Positions 63,170 to 64,000 of a stretch of 64,000 bases of DNA are shown in pieces. The stretch is taken from positions 141,608,462 through 141,672,461 of the forward strand of contig CM077644.1 of the NCBI GenBank assembly GCA_039707465.1, given 5' to 3'. The notes beneath the pieces were generated by a model that ran no database searches, had not been told where the DNA came from, and worked only from the letters and a program-made list of their open reading frames with translations. A program made the position numbers and the translations under genes. This DNA comes from Rhabdophis nuchalis. Lineage: Eukaryota > Chordata > Lepidosauria > Squamata > Natricidae. Numbering within the stretch: position 1 is the first letter of the stretch; each line of letters opens with the position of its first letter.

Positions 63170-64000
63170 TATTGCCAGCCCAGCCAACCATCGGCAGCAG
63201 CGGCGGCTGTTGCATTCCAGAAATAGGCATTCGGCCATTTTCTCAAATACCAAGTAGGAGCACAAAGCACAGTTCTCTTTGCAAAACTCTTGCCTGCACT
63301 AGAGATTCAAACTCAGCCAACTCAAGGCCTCCACGGCTCGCGATAGATGCATCATCTGCCACTTTTCCTTTCCTCCCTTTATTTGCTTTAAACCCTCCTC
63401 CCAAAGTTCCAGCTCCTCCATAACTTTCTAGTGGGCTCCCAGAAAAGTCACCGAAGACGAAGAAGATTCGCCCAAGTTTCTCTCGTTCGCCCTCCCCCAA
63501 GGCGGCAGCGAAAGCGGGTTGGGACTTTTTTCCCCTTTTCCTCCCCCCCCCCAACGAAGCAGCTCCCGACCTAAGAAAATGGGGGAGTTGGCGACAGGAG
63601 CTCCTGCCTTGTTGCTTCTCCACCGCCCCCCCAAAAAATCCCCAGAAGAACCATCCACTCCACTCCACCCCTAACCCTGAACCAAGAACCTTCTTCGGCT
63701 CTTCGCTCCCGACCTCCCCCCCCCCCCCCCCATCGCATACTAGGTGGAGGGCGTGGGTCGAGGAGATCAGGGGGGGCTCCCCCGCTCCGGAAGGCGAGAA
63801 AGGAGCGGAGCATGGAGCCGCCTTGATGGGAAAGCGTGGCGGGGGAGAAGACGATCGAGGCCCACTCACACCTCCCAGGGGCCGAGGCGGCGGCGACAGT
63901 GCCAAAACGCCTCTCGGCTTCTCCATCCGTGCAGGACGCAGAGCCCAAGGTCACCCCCGCCTCAACCTACCGCTCCCGGCGAAGGGGCCCGAAAGCGGGG
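63170..64000 (-). promoter_or_regulatory. REST: REST CpG-island promoter / 5' UTR exon region (partial)
   Basis: GC- and CpG-rich from about 63170 to the window end. Minus-strand donor candidates GGGAG|GTGTGAG near 63885 and GAGCG|GTAGGTT near 63969 could end non-coding first exons, which REST is known to have in several versions. Frames here are not coding. Confidence 0.5.

Noticed and set aside
63243..63954. Minus-strand frames of 227 and 127 codons in the REST promoter
   Set aside because: CpG-island composition, Gly/Pro/Ser-rich, no homology; the REST coding start is at 61254.

Overview
This is a vertebrate nuclear window, almost certainly from a squamate reptile and probably a snake. 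It holds three conserved protein-coding genes with GT-AG introns: POLR2B (minus strand, first 14 coding exons, continuing off the left edge), NOA1 (plus strand, complete, 7 exons) and REST (minus strand, complete coding region of 3 exons with its CpG-island promoter at the right edge). The order and orientation (REST and NOA1 tail to tail, NOA1 and POLR2B head to head) match the human 4q12 block in inverted orientation. The squamate call rests on the repeats: L2-like and CR1 LINE pieces, a BovB/RTE-like remnant, palindromic hAT MITEs, TA-flanked MITEs that begin with a 'caggtagtcc' terminus, and a long GATA microsatellite.

Layout: 1-16.5 kb POLR2B exons and introns with inserted repeats; 16.5-18.65 kb the divergent POLR2B/NOA1 promoter interval, with an NRF1-type site, duplicated octamers and a CR1/hAT nest just upstream of NOA1; 18.65-34.1 kb NOA1; 34.1-45.3 kb intergenic DNA made largely of nested transposons, including a palindrome array, an L2 inside a BovB-like remnant, a hAT inside a TA-flanked MITE, an ORF1-only L1 copy and a Helitron-like element; 45.7-50.6 kb AT-rich DNA with few repeats that is probably the long REST 3' UTR; 50.6-64 kb REST.

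Function: POLR2B is the second-largest RNA polymerase II subunit, NOA1 is a mitochondrial circularly permuted GTPase, and REST is the neuron-restrictive zinc-finger repressor. They are neighbours by conserved synteny and not a pathway. Joining the exons as listed gives 651 complete codons of POLR2B, 710 residues of NOA1 and 891 residues of REST, all phase-consistent with no frameshift.

I found no convincing new biological system. The most unusual structures are (i) a four-palindrome array inside a 1.6-kb TA-flanked element, (ii) a retroposed L1 copy that passes from ORF1 straight to a 3' UTR with no ORF2 and has a perfect 12-bp target duplication, and (iii) a compound inverted/direct repeat carrying two tRNA-like SINE copies in REST intron 2. 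All coordinates were read by eye, and repeat family names are from memory of the families, not from a database search.
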